From positions 1 through 64,000 of the forward strand of contig NZ_JAYKKJ010000003.1 in NCBI RefSeq assembly GCF_035969385.1: DNA of 64,000 bases, written 5' to 3'. The translations under genes were made by a program, and so were the position numbers. Numbering within the stretch: the first letter of the stretch is position 1; each line of letters begins with the position of its first letter. Source of the stretch: SELP01 sp035969385 (GTDB lineage Bacteria > Pseudomonadota > Alphaproteobacteria > Rhodobacterales > Rhodobacteraceae). The notes under the pieces were generated by a model. That model saw only the letters and a list, made by a program, of their open reading frames with translations. It did not search any database and was not told the DNA's origin. Positions 34,847 to 44,895 of the stretch are shown here, piece by piece.

Positions 34847-34996
34847 CTCTGTCCTTTCGCCTGAGATCGTTATCCCTTCGGCGGGCGCGTCACACGCGCC
34901 TCTCTCCAGAGTTTGTCCTTCGCAGCACGGTCCTGTTGCCTGAGAGTTTACCGGGGCGGTTGCTCCTTCGGCACTGGTGATCCAGTTCTCCCATAC
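34847..34996 (-). promoter_or_regulatory. Tandem glycine riboswitch
   Basis: Read leftward, aptamer I (34992 to about 34929) has GGGAGAAC, GCCGAAGGAGCAA and CTCTCAGGCAACAGGACC. Aptamer II (34912 to 34847) has CTGGAGAG, GCCGAAGGGATAA and ATCTCAGGCGAAAGGACAG. These are the conserved core elements of the glycine riboswitch, two aptamers in a row. It controls gcvTHP, presumably turning expression on when glycine is high. The 413-bp gap between gcvT and the MBL gene is filled by this element and the promoters of both sides. Confidence 0.92.
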
Positions 34997-35179
34997 TGCG
35001 CCTTTCGATTACGAGATTCGCGGGTCACCCGTCCAGAGATTTCTGCATACGATGGGATGCCGGGCAAAAACGCAGGAAGAATTGCCGCGAAGTCCGTGTT
35101 TCGCGCACGAATTTCCCGGTAGGCAGACGGCATCGGATTGATATAAACAAATAGCAATGCATGCATGGGAGGTTGATCA

Positions 35180-36100
35180 ATGATCGTGACACGCCGTAGA
35201 TTGCTTCAAACCGGAGGGGCCGCTTTGGCCGCTGCGGGCGGGATGGTCCCGGTCTGGGCCCATGCCAGCACCCAGGTTGGGGCGATGCAGATCGATACCT
35301 TGTCGGACGGCAATCTTGTCCTGCCGCGCAATTTCATCCTTGGCGCCGTGCCGGAAGAAGAGGCCGCCGCAATCCTCGACAGCTTTGACATCGCAGGCGA
35401 CAGTTTCACCCCCGATTGCAACCTGACCCTGATGCGGGACGGGACCAATACGGTGATCTTCGACGCGGGCTCTGGCCCCAACTTCATGCCCTCGGCGGGC
35501 AAGCTACTGGATGCGATGGATGCGCTGGGGGTCGATCCTGCCGAAGTGACCCATGTGCTGTTCACCCACGCCCATCCGGACCATCTGTGGGGGGCGTTGG
35601 ACGATTTTGATGAACCTTTCTTTATGAATGCGGCCCATCTGATCGGCGCCGAAGAACTGGCCTATTGGATGGACCCGGAGACGGTGAACACCATCGGGAC
35701 CGAGCGGCAGGCCTTTGCTGCAGGCGCATCGCGCATCCTTGCAACTCTGGATGACTACGGTGTGCTGGAAACCTTTGACGACGGGGCCGAGGTGCTGCCG
35801 GGGATCACCGCGCGGCAGTTCGGCGGGCATACACCGGGGCATATGGTGTTTGACCTGAATTCGGAGGGCGCAGGGCTGACCGTGGTCGGTGATGTGATCG
35901 GCAATCACCACCTTGCCTTTGCCCGGCCCGGCTGGCCATCGGGGTCAGATCAGGACCCGGAGGCGGGGATCGTGTCGCGCAGCGCGCTTCTGGCGGAACT
36001 GGCCGAAAGCGGGCGCAGCCTGATCGGCTATCACCTGCCCTTCCCCGGCATCGGCACGGCAGTGGCGGACGGCGACGGATACCGCTTCGTCGCGGCCTGA
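35180..36100 (+). CDS. Tat-exported MBL-fold metallo-hydrolase
   Basis: The 306-residue product has a twin-arginine signal (TRRRLLQTGGAALAAAG, cleavage near AHA at residue 29). The metallo-beta-lactamase motif is H130-A-H132-P-D134-H135; further ligands are in GGHTPGH, VVGDVIGNH and GYHLPFPG. It is predicted to fold with two metals in the cytosol and be exported to the periplasm. It may be a lactonase or another hydrolase; substrate unknown. GGGAGG precedes the start. Confidence 0.87.
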   Translation: MIVTRRRLLQTGGAALAAAGGMVPVWAHASTQVGAMQIDTLSDGNLVLPRNFILGAVPEEEAAAILDSFDIAGDSFTPDCNLTLMRDGTNTVIFDAGSGPNFMPSAGKLLDAMDALGVDPAEVTHVLFTHAHPDHLWGALDDFDEPFFMNAAHLIGAEELAYWMDPETVNTIGTERQAFAAGASRILATLDDYGVLETFDDGAEVLPGITARQFGGHTPGHMVFDLNSEGAGLTVVGDVIGNHHLAFARPGWPSGSDQDPEAGIVSRSALLAELAESGRSLIGYHLPFPGIGTAVADGDGYRFVAA

Positions 36101-36160
36101 TCAGGGTTGCCATTTCCACGTTAACCAACATTCTGGGCGGGCCAAGCACGGAGCCCGCCC

Positions 36161-36862
36161 ATGACCGCCCTGATCGACCTGTATTTCTGGCCCACGCCGA
36201 ACGGTTGGAAGATCTCCATCGCGTTGGAAGAAATGGGCCTGCCATACACCACCCATCTGGTCAACATCGGCAAGGGCGACCAGTTTGCGCCCGAATTCCT
36301 TGCCATTTCCCCCAATAACAAGATGCCCGCGATTACCGATCCCGACGGGCCGGATGGCACGCCGATCTCGATTTTCGAAAGCGGGGCGATCCTGCAATAC
36401 CTCGCCCGCAAGACCGGACAGTTATACGGTGAAACCGAGCGGGAACGCATCGCCGTGGACCAATGGCTGATGTGGCAGATGGGCGGGCTTGAGCCGATGG
36501 CCGGGCAGGCGCATCACTTCCTGAAATACGCCCCCCACATGGACCCGCCCCATGACCTGCCCTACGCCAAGGACCGATACCGCGCGGAAACCGCCCGGCT
36601 TTATGGGGTGATGGACCGGCAGTTAGCGAACCATGAATTCCTTGCCGGGGATTTCTTTTCCATCGCCGATATCGCCTGCTGGGGCTGGGCGTCGCTGTGG
36701 GAGGGACAGGAACAGAGGCTGGATGACAAACCCCGGCTTGCCCGCTGGCTGGACACCGTCAGCGCCCGGCCCGGCGTGCAGCGCGGCCGCGCCCTTTATG
36801 CAGAGCTGCGATCGGACTTTCGCAAGGACACATCCGGCCACGGGCACCTGTTCAAACGGTGA
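36161..36862 (+). CDS. Glutathione S-transferase (YfcG/YghU-like)
   Basis: The 233-residue product starts LIDLYFWPTPNGWKISIALEE, with the TPNG motif of nu-class disulfide-bond oxidoreductase GSTs in place of a catalytic Ser or Cys. SPNNKMPAITDPDGPDG and FESGAILQYLA complete the thioredoxin-like domain. The C-terminal domain has FFSIADIACWGW. Such enzymes act on glutathione disulfides. Monocistronic. Confidence 0.88.
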   Translation: MTALIDLYFWPTPNGWKISIALEEMGLPYTTHLVNIGKGDQFAPEFLAISPNNKMPAITDPDGPDGTPISIFESGAILQYLARKTGQLYGETERERIAVDQWLMWQMGGLEPMAGQAHHFLKYAPHMDPPHDLPYAKDRYRAETARLYGVMDRQLANHEFLAGDFFSIADIACWGWASLWEGQEQRLDDKPRLARWLDTVSARPGVQRGRALYAELRSDFRKDTSGHGHLFKR

Positions 36863-37474
36863 TCAGGCGTCTTTGTCGCCCTCTTCCGCGATCCCGTGAT
36901 CTTCGAAAATCCGGTATTGCGACATGACAAAGGCGAAAAGCGCGATGGGCAGGCCAAAGGTCTTGACCGAAACCCAGACCGCATCCGACAGCGCAAAGGC
37001 AATGACCGTGTTCAACACCGCCAGCGCCACGAAGAAATGGGCAAATCGCCCGGTGAGGATGATCCATCCTTCGGGCGTCATTGGCAGGAATTCCTCCATC
37101 ACATAGGCCAGATAGGATTTCCCGCGCCACAGACCGACATAGAGGATGCCGGCAAAAGCGGCATAGAGGATGGTGGGTTTCAGCTTCAGAAACAACTCGT
37201 CGTTCAAAAGCACGGTCAGCCCGCCCATGACCACAACCAGCACAAGGGTCATGACCTGCATCCGCGACAGCCGCCCGGTCAGCGCCCAAAGTGCGCCCAT
37301 GCAGATGACAAGCAGCGGGACAAACCCCGCGGTGATCAGGATGAAGGGTTTCACCTCGCGCCCGAACAAGGGGTAGGTGTCCTCTTTCAACAGAAAGAAG
37401 GCCGCGAAGAAAGCCAGCACGGGGCCGAAATCAAGCGCCGTTTTCAACCATCCGGGCACCTTGCGTTCCGCCAT
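36863..37474 (-). CDS. ispZ: Inner membrane septation protein YciB/IspZ
   Basis: The 203-residue product has about five to six hydrophobic segments and the family motifs LDFGPVLAFFAAFF and KPTILYAAFAGILYVGL, with GRFAHFFVALAVLN later. YciB/IspZ proteins interact with the divisome and envelope synthesis. The ATG at 37474, with GGAGG upstream, fits; the longer frame to 37840 is spurious because it overlaps the EamA gene. In Rhodobacterales it commonly neighbours ftsY, as here. Confidence 0.88.
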   Translation of the reverse strand: MAERKVPGWLKTALDFGPVLAFFAAFFLLKEDTYPLFGREVKPFILITAGFVPLLVICMGALWALTGRLSRMQVMTLVLVVVMGGLTVLLNDELFLKLKPTILYAAFAGILYVGLWRGKSYLAYVMEEFLPMTPEGWIILTGRFAHFFVALAVLNTVIAFALSDAVWVSVKTFGLPIALFAFVMSQYRIFEDHGIAEEGDKDA

Positions 37475-37476
37475 GC

Positions 37477-38382
37477 CTATCGTCCTCCCAGTTCCACCAT
37501 CACCGCGCCCAGCGCGATCAGTCCCATCAACGCGAGCCGTCGCGGCCCGACCTTTTCGCCCAGAATGAACCAACCGATCAGGGCGGCGAAAACAGGCGAA
37601 GTTTCGCGCAGCACGGCCGCCTCGCCCACCTTGTCCAGCCGGGTCGCCAGAAGGACCCCACCGAAACTGGCCCAAGCGATAACAGCCCCGATCGCCCCGC
37701 GCCAGACCAGTGTCCGCGCCGATCCGGCCATGCCGAACCGCCGCACGTGATAGGCCGCGATCAGCGGCATATCGAGCGAGGTGATCACGAAGAACCACGC
37801 AAGAAAGGTGAAGGGGTTCGCGGCCAGCCGGATCCCCCACGCGTCATAGACCGTATAAAGCGCCACCATCAACCCGCCCACCAGCGCCCAGACCAAGCCG
37901 ATCCGCAGCCCGCGTCCATCGAGCTTTTCCTCGGACAGGTTGCGCAGCGCCAAAAGCAGCATCGCACCCGACAGACAGGCCACCCCGGCCCATTGCAAGG
38001 CGGTGAAATGTTCGTGGAAGATTGCCGCCGCGGCCAGCACGGTCACCACCGGGCCGGTCCCCCTGATCACCGGGTAGACCACCGTATAGGCCGCCCGCTC
38101 ATAGGCCAGCGCGACAGTCATCTTGTAAAAGAAATGCAAGACGGCCGCGCCCAGCAGGATCAGGAACCCCTGCGCCGTCGGCCATGGCACCAGAAATAGC
38201 GCGATGGGCAGCGACAGACCCAACAGCCAGACGTCGATCACGCCCCGGATGACGAAGGGATGATACCGTCCCTTCTGCAGCGCCCCAAAGGCCGCGTGAA
38301 ACAGCGCCGAGGACAGGGCCAGCACAAGCGCCAGCTGCGCGCCCTGCGGGGTTCCGGCGATGGACAGGATCCAGTCGCCCAT
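37477..38382 (-). CDS. EamA/DMT family transporter
   Basis: The 301-residue product has about ten hydrophobic helices in two EamA repeats (about 15-145 and 165-298), e.g. GTGPVVTVLAAAAIFHEHFTALQWAGV and ETSPVFAALIGWFILGEKVGPRR (each split). The drug/metabolite transporter superfamily exports small metabolites. It lies two bases before ispZ on the same strand and 14 bases after ftsY, so the three are co-transcribed. Confidence 0.88.
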   Translation of the reverse strand: MGDWILSIAGTPQGAQLALVLALSSALFHAAFGALQKGRYHPFVIRGVIDVWLLGLSLPIALFLVPWPTAQGFLILLGAAVLHFFYKMTVALAYERAAYTVVYPVIRGTGPVVTVLAAAAIFHEHFTALQWAGVACLSGAMLLLALRNLSEEKLDGRGLRIGLVWALVGGLMVALYTVYDAWGIRLAANPFTFLAWFFVITSLDMPLIAAYHVRRFGMAGSARTLVWRGAIGAVIAWASFGGVLLATRLDKVGEAAVLRETSPVFAALIGWFILGEKVGPRRLALMGLIALGAVMVELGGR

Positions 38383-38396
38383 CCGCTAGCGCCCTG

Positions 38397-39707
<1,311 letters not shown>

Positions 39708-39783
39708 CCGCGCGCCCGAGCCCCTTTACCCGTGTCCCATTGGTTTCCTTCCACCTAATCCGCAACGCGGCGCATTGGAAGGG

Positions 39784-40476
39784 TCAGGCAGTGGCTGACA
39801 AGGCGAAAACCCAGGCAAAACCCGCCTGTGCACCCCAATAAAGCGACCAGACCGCATAGGGGGTCCAGCGGCGGGCCGGGTGGGCGGCGGTCAGAACAAA
39901 CAACTCGAACGACAGGATCGTGTCGGACGCCATGAAGGCCAGCGCCGACAGGGCCACGGGCCACGGCAGCGAAAGCGCGAGCAACCCCATCGCCCCGATG
40001 ATCGCGACATAGCCCATGACCGGCCAGCGCATCGGCCCGGTGCGCGACCACAAAAGCCCCGCCATCGCGACGGAAAACAGGCCCACGACCGCGCCCGCGC
40101 CTGCCCCGGGCCAGCCGCCCCCGGCCCCGACCATCAACCAGACATAGGCCAGATGCGCCAATGCAAAGGCCACCAGCCCCGCCAGAAACGCCCGCTCCCC
40201 GGGTCGGGACAGGAAGAAATCCCCGACCGCGCCCAGCGCAAGGGCCGCGACAAGCGCCACGGGCCCGCCCGCCAGACCGGCGGCAAGGGACAGGCCCGCG
40301 ACCGCCCCGGTCTTGACCAAGGATTTCGGCCAGCTGTGCCCGGCAGCGCAATAGCGCGTCAGGAACAGGGCCGATAACAGCGCGGAGGCGGCGAACACGA
40401 ACATGTAGTAATCAGACACCACGGGGGCGGTTCCGGCAATTGCAGACGCCGCGTCAGCCTGCCAGACTGCGCGCAT
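39784..40476 (-). CDS. YhhN family membrane protein (lysoplasmalogenase-like)
   Basis: The roughly 230-residue product has eight hydrophobic segments and YhhN motifs LGAVGDFFLSRPGERAFLAGLVAFALAH (split) and MASDTILSFELF. Eukaryotic relatives (TMEM86) hydrolyse the vinyl ether bond of lysoplasmalogens. The start at 40476 has GGAG 9 bases upstream but overlaps the start codon of the divergent AlkB gene; an ATG at 40404 is an alternative. Confidence 0.78.
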   Translation of the reverse strand: MRAVWQADAASAIAGTAPVVSDYYMFVFAASALLSALFLTRYCAAGHSWPKSLVKTGAVAGLSLAAGLAGGPVALVAALALGAVGDFFLSRPGERAFLAGLVAFALAHLAYVWLMVGAGGGWPGAGAGAVVGLFSVAMAGLLWSRTGPMRWPVMGYVAIIGAMGLLALSLPWPVALSALAFMASDTILSFELFVLTAAHPARRWTPYAVWSLYWGAQAGFAWVFALSATA

Positions 40477-41503
40477 GTTGTTGTTCTCCGTCGCCAGCCT
40501 GACCCCTGCCGCGCTGATCGCCCTTGCCACGTTGTCGGGGGGCGGATGGGCCTTTGCCCTTCTGGCCTATATGGCGGTTTTCGTGCCCCTGCTGGACTTG
40601 TTGGTCGCGCGCGTTACCCCGCCCGCCGAGGCAGAGGAATTCCCGGCGGCCAACGCGCTGTCCGTCGCGCTGGCGCTGGCACATTTCGCGGGGCTGGCGC
40701 TGGCGGTCTGGGCGCTTTCGGGGCCCATGCTGACCCTGGCGCAAAAGGCCGCGCTGTTTGCCGGTGCGGGGCTTTGGTTCGGGCAGGTCAGCAACTCCAA
40801 CGCGCACGAGCTGATCCATCGGGGTAACAGGTTGCTGCATCGGCTTGGGGTTGCAGTCTATGTCTCGCTTCTGTTCGGGCACCACGCCTCGGCCCACGTT
40901 CTGGTGCATCACGTGCGGGTCGCTACACCAGAGGACCCGAATTCGGCGCGGCTGGGCGAAGGGTTCTACCGCTTTGCTCTGCGGGCCTGGATGGGATCGT
41001 TTCGCGAAGGGTTGCGGGCGGAAACCGCGCGGATGGTGCGGGCCGGACGGCCCCTGTGGCGGCATCCCTACGGCGCCTATGTCGGCGGGGCGGTGGTGAC
41101 GTTTGCGGCGGCCTTTGTGCTGGGCGGCGCGGGCGGCATTTTGGCCATGATCGGGCTGGCGGGATATGCGCAGATGCAGCTGCTCTTGTCCGACTATGTG
41201 CAGCACTACGGGCTGTCGCGGGCCATGCGCCCGGATGGCAAACCCGAACCCGTGGCCGACCGGCATAGCTGGAACAGCCCGCATTGGTATTCCTCGTCAA
41301 TGATGCTGAACGCGCCGCGCCATTCGGACCACCACGCGCGGCCTTTGCGCCCCTATCCGGCGCTACGGCTGACGGACGGGCCGCAACTGCCCCGATCCTT
41401 GCCGGTGATGGCGACCCTTGCGCTTTTCCCCCGAAGGTGGCGGCGGGTCATGGACAGGCGCGTGGCCATTCAATCTCCCAATTCAGAAAGGCCAACCGGA
41501 TGA
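40475..41503 (+). CDS. AlkB-type membrane alkane/fatty-acid hydroxylase
   Basis: The 342-residue membrane di-iron enzyme has the histidine boxes HELIH (111-115), GHHASAH plus LVHH (136-146), QHYGLSR (H244) and RHSDHHARP (H283, H286, H287). These match alkane 1-monooxygenase. Six hydrophobic segments are visible. No rubredoxin gene is adjacent, so the electron donor is elsewhere. Whether the substrate is an alkane or another hydrocarbon chain is open. It diverges from the YhhN gene with overlapping start codons. Confidence 0.85.
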   Translation: MLLFSVASLTPAALIALATLSGGGWAFALLAYMAVFVPLLDLLVARVTPPAEAEEFPAANALSVALALAHFAGLALAVWALSGPMLTLAQKAALFAGAGLWFGQVSNSNAHELIHRGNRLLHRLGVAVYVSLLFGHHASAHVLVHHVRVATPEDPNSARLGEGFYRFALRAWMGSFREGLRAETARMVRAGRPLWRHPYGAYVGGAVVTFAAAFVLGGAGGILAMIGLAGYAQMQLLLSDYVQHYGLSRAMRPDGKPEPVADRHSWNSPHWYSSSMMLNAPRHSDHHARPLRPYPALRLTDGPQLPRSLPVMATLALFPRRWRRVMDRRVAIQSPNSERPTG

Positions 41504-41892
41504 TCCGCGCAATTCTTGCCGCGCTTGTCGGCATGACCGCCCCCGCCGCGGCACAAACCGCACTCAGCGCGGACGCGTTTGAAGCCTACAGCGAAGGCCG
41601 GACATTCTATTTCGGGGTCGAGGGCGAAGGCATCTACGGGATGGAAACCTACTATCCCGACCGGCGGGTCATCTGGACATTCATGGATGGGCGCTGCGAG
41701 GAAGGCATCTGGTACGAAGAGGCCGGAAACATTTGTTTTTCCTATGATTTCGACCCTGACCCGCAATGTTGGAGAATGTTTGAAGTGGACAGCGGCCTGA
41801 TGGCCGTTTTCATGAACAGGCCCGACAGTGATACACTTTATACCGTCACGCCTGCCCCGAACGCGGTGGTGTGTCAGGGGCCGGGGGTCTGA
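41500..41892 (+). CDS. Small secreted hypothetical protein
   Basis: The 130-residue product has a signal peptide (about 1-19, ending AAA-Q). The mature part has EGRTFYFGVEGEGIYGMETYYPDRRVIWTF (split) and four cysteines, including C67 (GRCEEG), C77 (NICFSYDF) and C89 (PQCWRM), suggesting disulfides in the periplasm. I do not recognise a family. The start overlaps the AlkB gene stop (ATGA), so it is translationally coupled. Confidence 0.7.
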   Translation: MIRAILAALVGMTAPAAAQTALSADAFEAYSEGRTFYFGVEGEGIYGMETYYPDRRVIWTFMDGRCEEGIWYEEAGNICFSYDFDPDPQCWRMFEVDSGLMAVFMNRPDSDTLYTVTPAPNAVVCQGPGV

Positions 41893-43407
41893 TCAGAACA
41901 ACGACCCCTGTTCGGGTGGCTTCTTGGGCGCCGATTTCTTTGCGCCGCCTCCCTTGCCCGCGCCAACGGTGATCCGCCCATCAGCGAATTGGATCTCCAG
42001 TTCGGTCGCGGCCCCGGCGGATTTAGTGTCCTTCACCACCGCCCCGTCGCCGCGCACAACGGCATAGCCGCGCTCCAGCGTGCGTTCGTAACCAAGGCTT
42101 TGGCGTAGACGGTCCAGCGCCTCCAGCCGGTCGCGGTGGCGGGTGTGGATGGCGGTCATCGCCGCCCCGGCCCGATCCATCAGATCGGCGGCCTTGCGGC
42201 GGGTCTCGTCGATATCTTTCCGGCTGTCGCGCAATTGCCGTTGCAGGGCGGGGGCAAGACGGCCCGACAGGCGGTCCAGAACCCGCCGTTCCTGTGTAAT
42301 CCGCCCCTGCAGAACCGAAGGACGCAGACTGCCCGCGACCCGGCCCAGCAGGATCGCCTTTTGCGCGGTCGCGGCCCGAAGCGCGGATGGTAGCCTGTCC
42401 GACGCGCGGTCCAGCCGCTGGCGCGGCGTATCCAGAAGGGATTCAGCCCGTGGCAGCGCGCGGGACAGATCGCGCAGACGCTGGCCGCGCAATTGCACCC
42501 CCTGCCCCACCGCGCGGGTCAGCCGCGCGCCCATCTGGTCAACCGCCGCCGCAAGTTCGACCCGCACCGGCACCGCCAGTTCCGCCGCCGCCGTCGGCGT
42601 GGGCGCGCGCTTGTCCGAGACAAAGTCGATCAGGGTGGTGTCGGTTTCGTGGCCCACTGCCGAAATCAGCGGGATGTCTGACGCCGCCGCCGCGCGGGCG
42701 ACGATTTCTTCGTTGAAGCCCCACAGATCCTCGATAGAGCCGCCGCCGCGCGCCACGATCAGCAGGTCTGGGCGCGGCAGGGCGCCGCCGGGGGTCAGCC
42801 GGTTGAACCCTTCGATCGCCGCTGCCACCTGTGCCGCGCATTGCTGGCCCTGCACGGCAACCGGCCAAACGAGAACCTTGCGCGGGAACCGGTCGCGCAA
42901 CCGGTGCAGGATGTCGCGGATCACCGCGCCGGTAGGCGACGTGACCACGCCAATCACCTCGGGCAGGAAGGGGATGGGTTTCTTCCGGTCCTCGGCGAAC
43001 AGCCCTTCGGCGGCCAGCATCGCCTTGCGCTTTTCCAGCATGGCCATCAGGGCGCCCGCACCCGCCGGGGTCACATCCTCGACGTTCAACTGGTATTTCG
43101 ACTGCGGGCCATAGGTGGTCAGACGGCCGGTGGCGATGACCTCCATCCCTTCTTCCGGGCGATGCGACAGGCGGGCGACCTGCCCCTTCCAGCTGACACT
43201 GGCGATGACGTTTCGGTCGTCCTTCAGGTCAAAATACAGGTGGCCGGTTCGGGCAAGAACAACCCGGCCCACCTCACCACGCACGCGGACATGACCGAAC
43301 TCTCCTTCCAGCGTCCGCTTCACCGCGCCGGTGATTTCGGACACGGTCAGTTCGGGGCTGTTCGATCCGCCGTTTCCCTGCGGTCCATCGTCGTCAAACA
43401 GGTCCAT
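41893..43407 (-). CDS. xseA: Exodeoxyribonuclease VII large subunit
   Basis: The 504-residue product has the N-terminal OB fold (VSEITGAVKRTLEGEFGHVRVRGEV, split) and the catalytic region with GVVTSPTGAVIRDILHRLRDRFP, ARGGGSIEDLWGFNEE and ISAVGHETDTTLIDFVSDKRAPTP (split). A long coiled coil follows. It degrades single-stranded DNA with the small subunit XseB, which is not nearby. The stop codon abuts the opposing small secreted gene. Confidence 0.95.
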   Translation of the reverse strand: MDLFDDDGPQGNGGSNSPELTVSEITGAVKRTLEGEFGHVRVRGEVGRVVLARTGHLYFDLKDDRNVIASVSWKGQVARLSHRPEEGMEVIATGRLTTYGPQSKYQLNVEDVTPAGAGALMAMLEKRKAMLAAEGLFAEDRKKPIPFLPEVIGVVTSPTGAVIRDILHRLRDRFPRKVLVWPVAVQGQQCAAQVAAAIEGFNRLTPGGALPRPDLLIVARGGGSIEDLWGFNEEIVARAAAASDIPLISAVGHETDTTLIDFVSDKRAPTPTAAAELAVPVRVELAAAVDQMGARLTRAVGQGVQLRGQRLRDLSRALPRAESLLDTPRQRLDRASDRLPSALRAATAQKAILLGRVAGSLRPSVLQGRITQERRVLDRLSGRLAPALQRQLRDSRKDIDETRRKAADLMDRAGAAMTAIHTRHRDRLEALDRLRQSLGYERTLERGYAVVRGDGAVVKDTKSAGAATELEIQFADGRITVGAGKGGGAKKSAPKKPPEQGSLF

Positions 43408-43476
43408 GCGCCACCCTTGTTATCCGTGCCCGCCGACCTTATGACGCGGGGCAACAAAGGCCAAGCGGGGGACGCC

Positions 43477-44739
43477 ATGAACATTCTCATTCTCGGCAGC
43501 GGCGGGCGGGAACATGCGCTGGCCTGGGCCGTCCTGCAAAATCCGAAATGTGACAAGCTGATCGTCGCGCCGGGAAATGCCGGGATCGCACAGATCGCCG
43601 ACTGCGCGGATATCGACATCCTTGACGGGGACGTGGTGGCGCAATTCGCGGCCGAAAACGCGGTGGATTTCGTGATCGTCGGACCAGAGGCCCCCCTCGC
43701 GGCGGGTGTCGCGGACCGGTGCCGCGCCGCCGGACTTTCCGTTTTCGGACCTTCGGCAGCCGCAGCGCGGCTTGAGGCGTCCAAGTCTTTCACAAAAGCA
43801 ATCTGCGACGCATCGAACGCCCCAACTGCCGCCTATGCCCGCTTTGACAGCGCCGACCCCGCCCGCGCCTACATCCGGCAACAGGGCGCACCCATCGTGG
43901 TCAAGGCCGACGGGCTGGCCGCGGGCAAAGGCGTGATCGTCGCCATGACCGAGGACGAGGCGCTCGCCGCCATCGACGACATGTTCGGCGGCGAATTCGG
44001 CGCAGCCGGGGCCGAGGTGTTGATCGAGGAATTCATGGAGGGCGAGGAAGGATCGCTTTTCGTGCTGGTTGACGGGGAAACCGTGCTGCCTATCGGCACC
44101 GCGCAGGACCACAAGCGGGTCGGCGAAGGCGACACCGGGCCGAATACCGGCGGCATGGGCGCCTATTCCCCCGCGCCGGTCCTGTCAGATGCGGTGGTAG
44201 ACACGGCGATGTCAGAAATCGTCAAGCCGACCATGGCGGAAATGGCACGGCAAGGGATGCCCTATCAGGGGGTGCTCTACGTCGGGCTGATGATCAAGGA
44301 CGGGCAACCGCGATTGGTGGAATACAACGTCCGCTTTGGCGACCCGGAATGCCAGGTGTTGATGCTGCGGCTTGGCGCGCAGGCGCTGGACCTGATGCAG
44401 GCCACGGCCGAAGGGCGGCTGGCCGAGGCACAGGTCAGCTGGGCCAATGACCATGCGATCACTGTTGTCATGGCCGCCAACGGATACCCCGGAGCCTATG
44501 AAAAAGGCTCTGTCATCAAGGGGCTGGACGGCTTGCCTGAGAACAGCATGAACGTGGTGTTCCACGCGGGCACAACGGGGAAAGACGGACAGATCACCGC
44601 CACCGGCGGTCGGGTTCTGAACGTCACCGCTCGCGGCGCGACCCTATCCGAGGCGCGGGATCGGGCCTATGCCATGGTTGATCAGATCGACTGGCCGGAT
44701 GGGTTCTGCCGGCGCGACATCGGTTGGCGGGCGCTATAA
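43477..44739 (+). CDS. purD: Phosphoribosylamine-glycine ligase
   Basis: The 420-residue GAR synthetase has the N-terminal NILILGSGGREHALAW motif and the ATP-grasp segments VKADGLAAGKGVIVA and NTGGMGAYSPAP, with YNVRFGDPECQVLM. It catalyses the second step of purine synthesis, joining glycine to phosphoribosylamine. The ATG at 43477 is the family start; the longer open frame upstream overlaps xseA. Confidence 0.96.
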   Translation: MNILILGSGGREHALAWAVLQNPKCDKLIVAPGNAGIAQIADCADIDILDGDVVAQFAAENAVDFVIVGPEAPLAAGVADRCRAAGLSVFGPSAAAARLEASKSFTKAICDASNAPTAAYARFDSADPARAYIRQQGAPIVVKADGLAAGKGVIVAMTEDEALAAIDDMFGGEFGAAGAEVLIEEFMEGEEGSLFVLVDGETVLPIGTAQDHKRVGEGDTGPNTGGMGAYSPAPVLSDAVVDTAMSEIVKPTMAEMARQGMPYQGVLYVGLMIKDGQPRLVEYNVRFGDPECQVLMLRLGAQALDLMQATAEGRLAEAQVSWANDHAITVVMAANGYPGAYEKGSVIKGLDGLPENSMNVVFHAGTTGKDGQITATGGRVLNVTARGATLSEARDRAYAMVDQIDWPDGFCRRDIGWRAL

Positions 44740-44751
44740 CCCCTTCTTTGG

Positions 44752-44811
44752 GTTAATAAATATCCCGGGGTGAATGGCCCGTCAGGGCCAGAGGGGCAGA
44801 GCCCCTGCCCC
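44752..44811. repeat. Dispersed intergenic repeat (copy A)
   Basis: The core CCGGGGTGAATGGCCC, then GGGCCAGAGGGGCAGAGCCCC, occurs here and again at 51267-51307. It contains short palindromes GGCCC/GGGCC and GGGGC/GCCCC. It lies between purD and carD beside a GACCCAT palindrome. Confidence 0.75.
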
Positions 44812-44817
44812 GTCCTC

Positions 44818-44835
44818 ATGGGTCTTGACCCATGG
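44818..44835. repeat. CATGGGTC-tt-GACCCATG palindrome
   Basis: Perfect 8-bp arms with a 2-bp centre. It is a divergent member of the GGTGGGT/ACCCACC palindrome family found at 51.1, 51.3, 53.2 and 62.4-62.5 kb. Confidence 0.6.
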
Positions 44836-44845
44836 GCAAAAGAAT

Positions 44846-44872
44846 ATGCCGCGCCCGGACGGGGCGCGGCAT
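44846..44872. terminator. Bidirectional terminator between purD and carD
   Basis: ATGCCGCGCCC and GGGCGCGGCAT form an 11-bp stem with a 5-base loop. On the minus strand it is followed by ATTCTTTTG, on the plus strand by TCATTTTG. It can end both purD and carD transcripts. Confidence 0.8.
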
Positions 44873-44895
44873 TCATTTTGACAAACCTTCGAAAA

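Noticed and set aside
28503..34943. A 2146-codon open frame on the plus strand
   Set aside because: It runs antisense to the permease, binding protein and gcvP/H/T genes, all of which are well-supported; the frame is open because of high GC at codon third positions.
36863..37840. 325-residue form of YciB/IspZ
   Set aside because: The extra part overlaps the EamA gene; the ATG at 37474 with a ribosome site gives the normal length.
42841..43476. N-terminal extension of PurD
   Set aside because: It overlaps xseA and the PurD family begins at the ATG at 43477.
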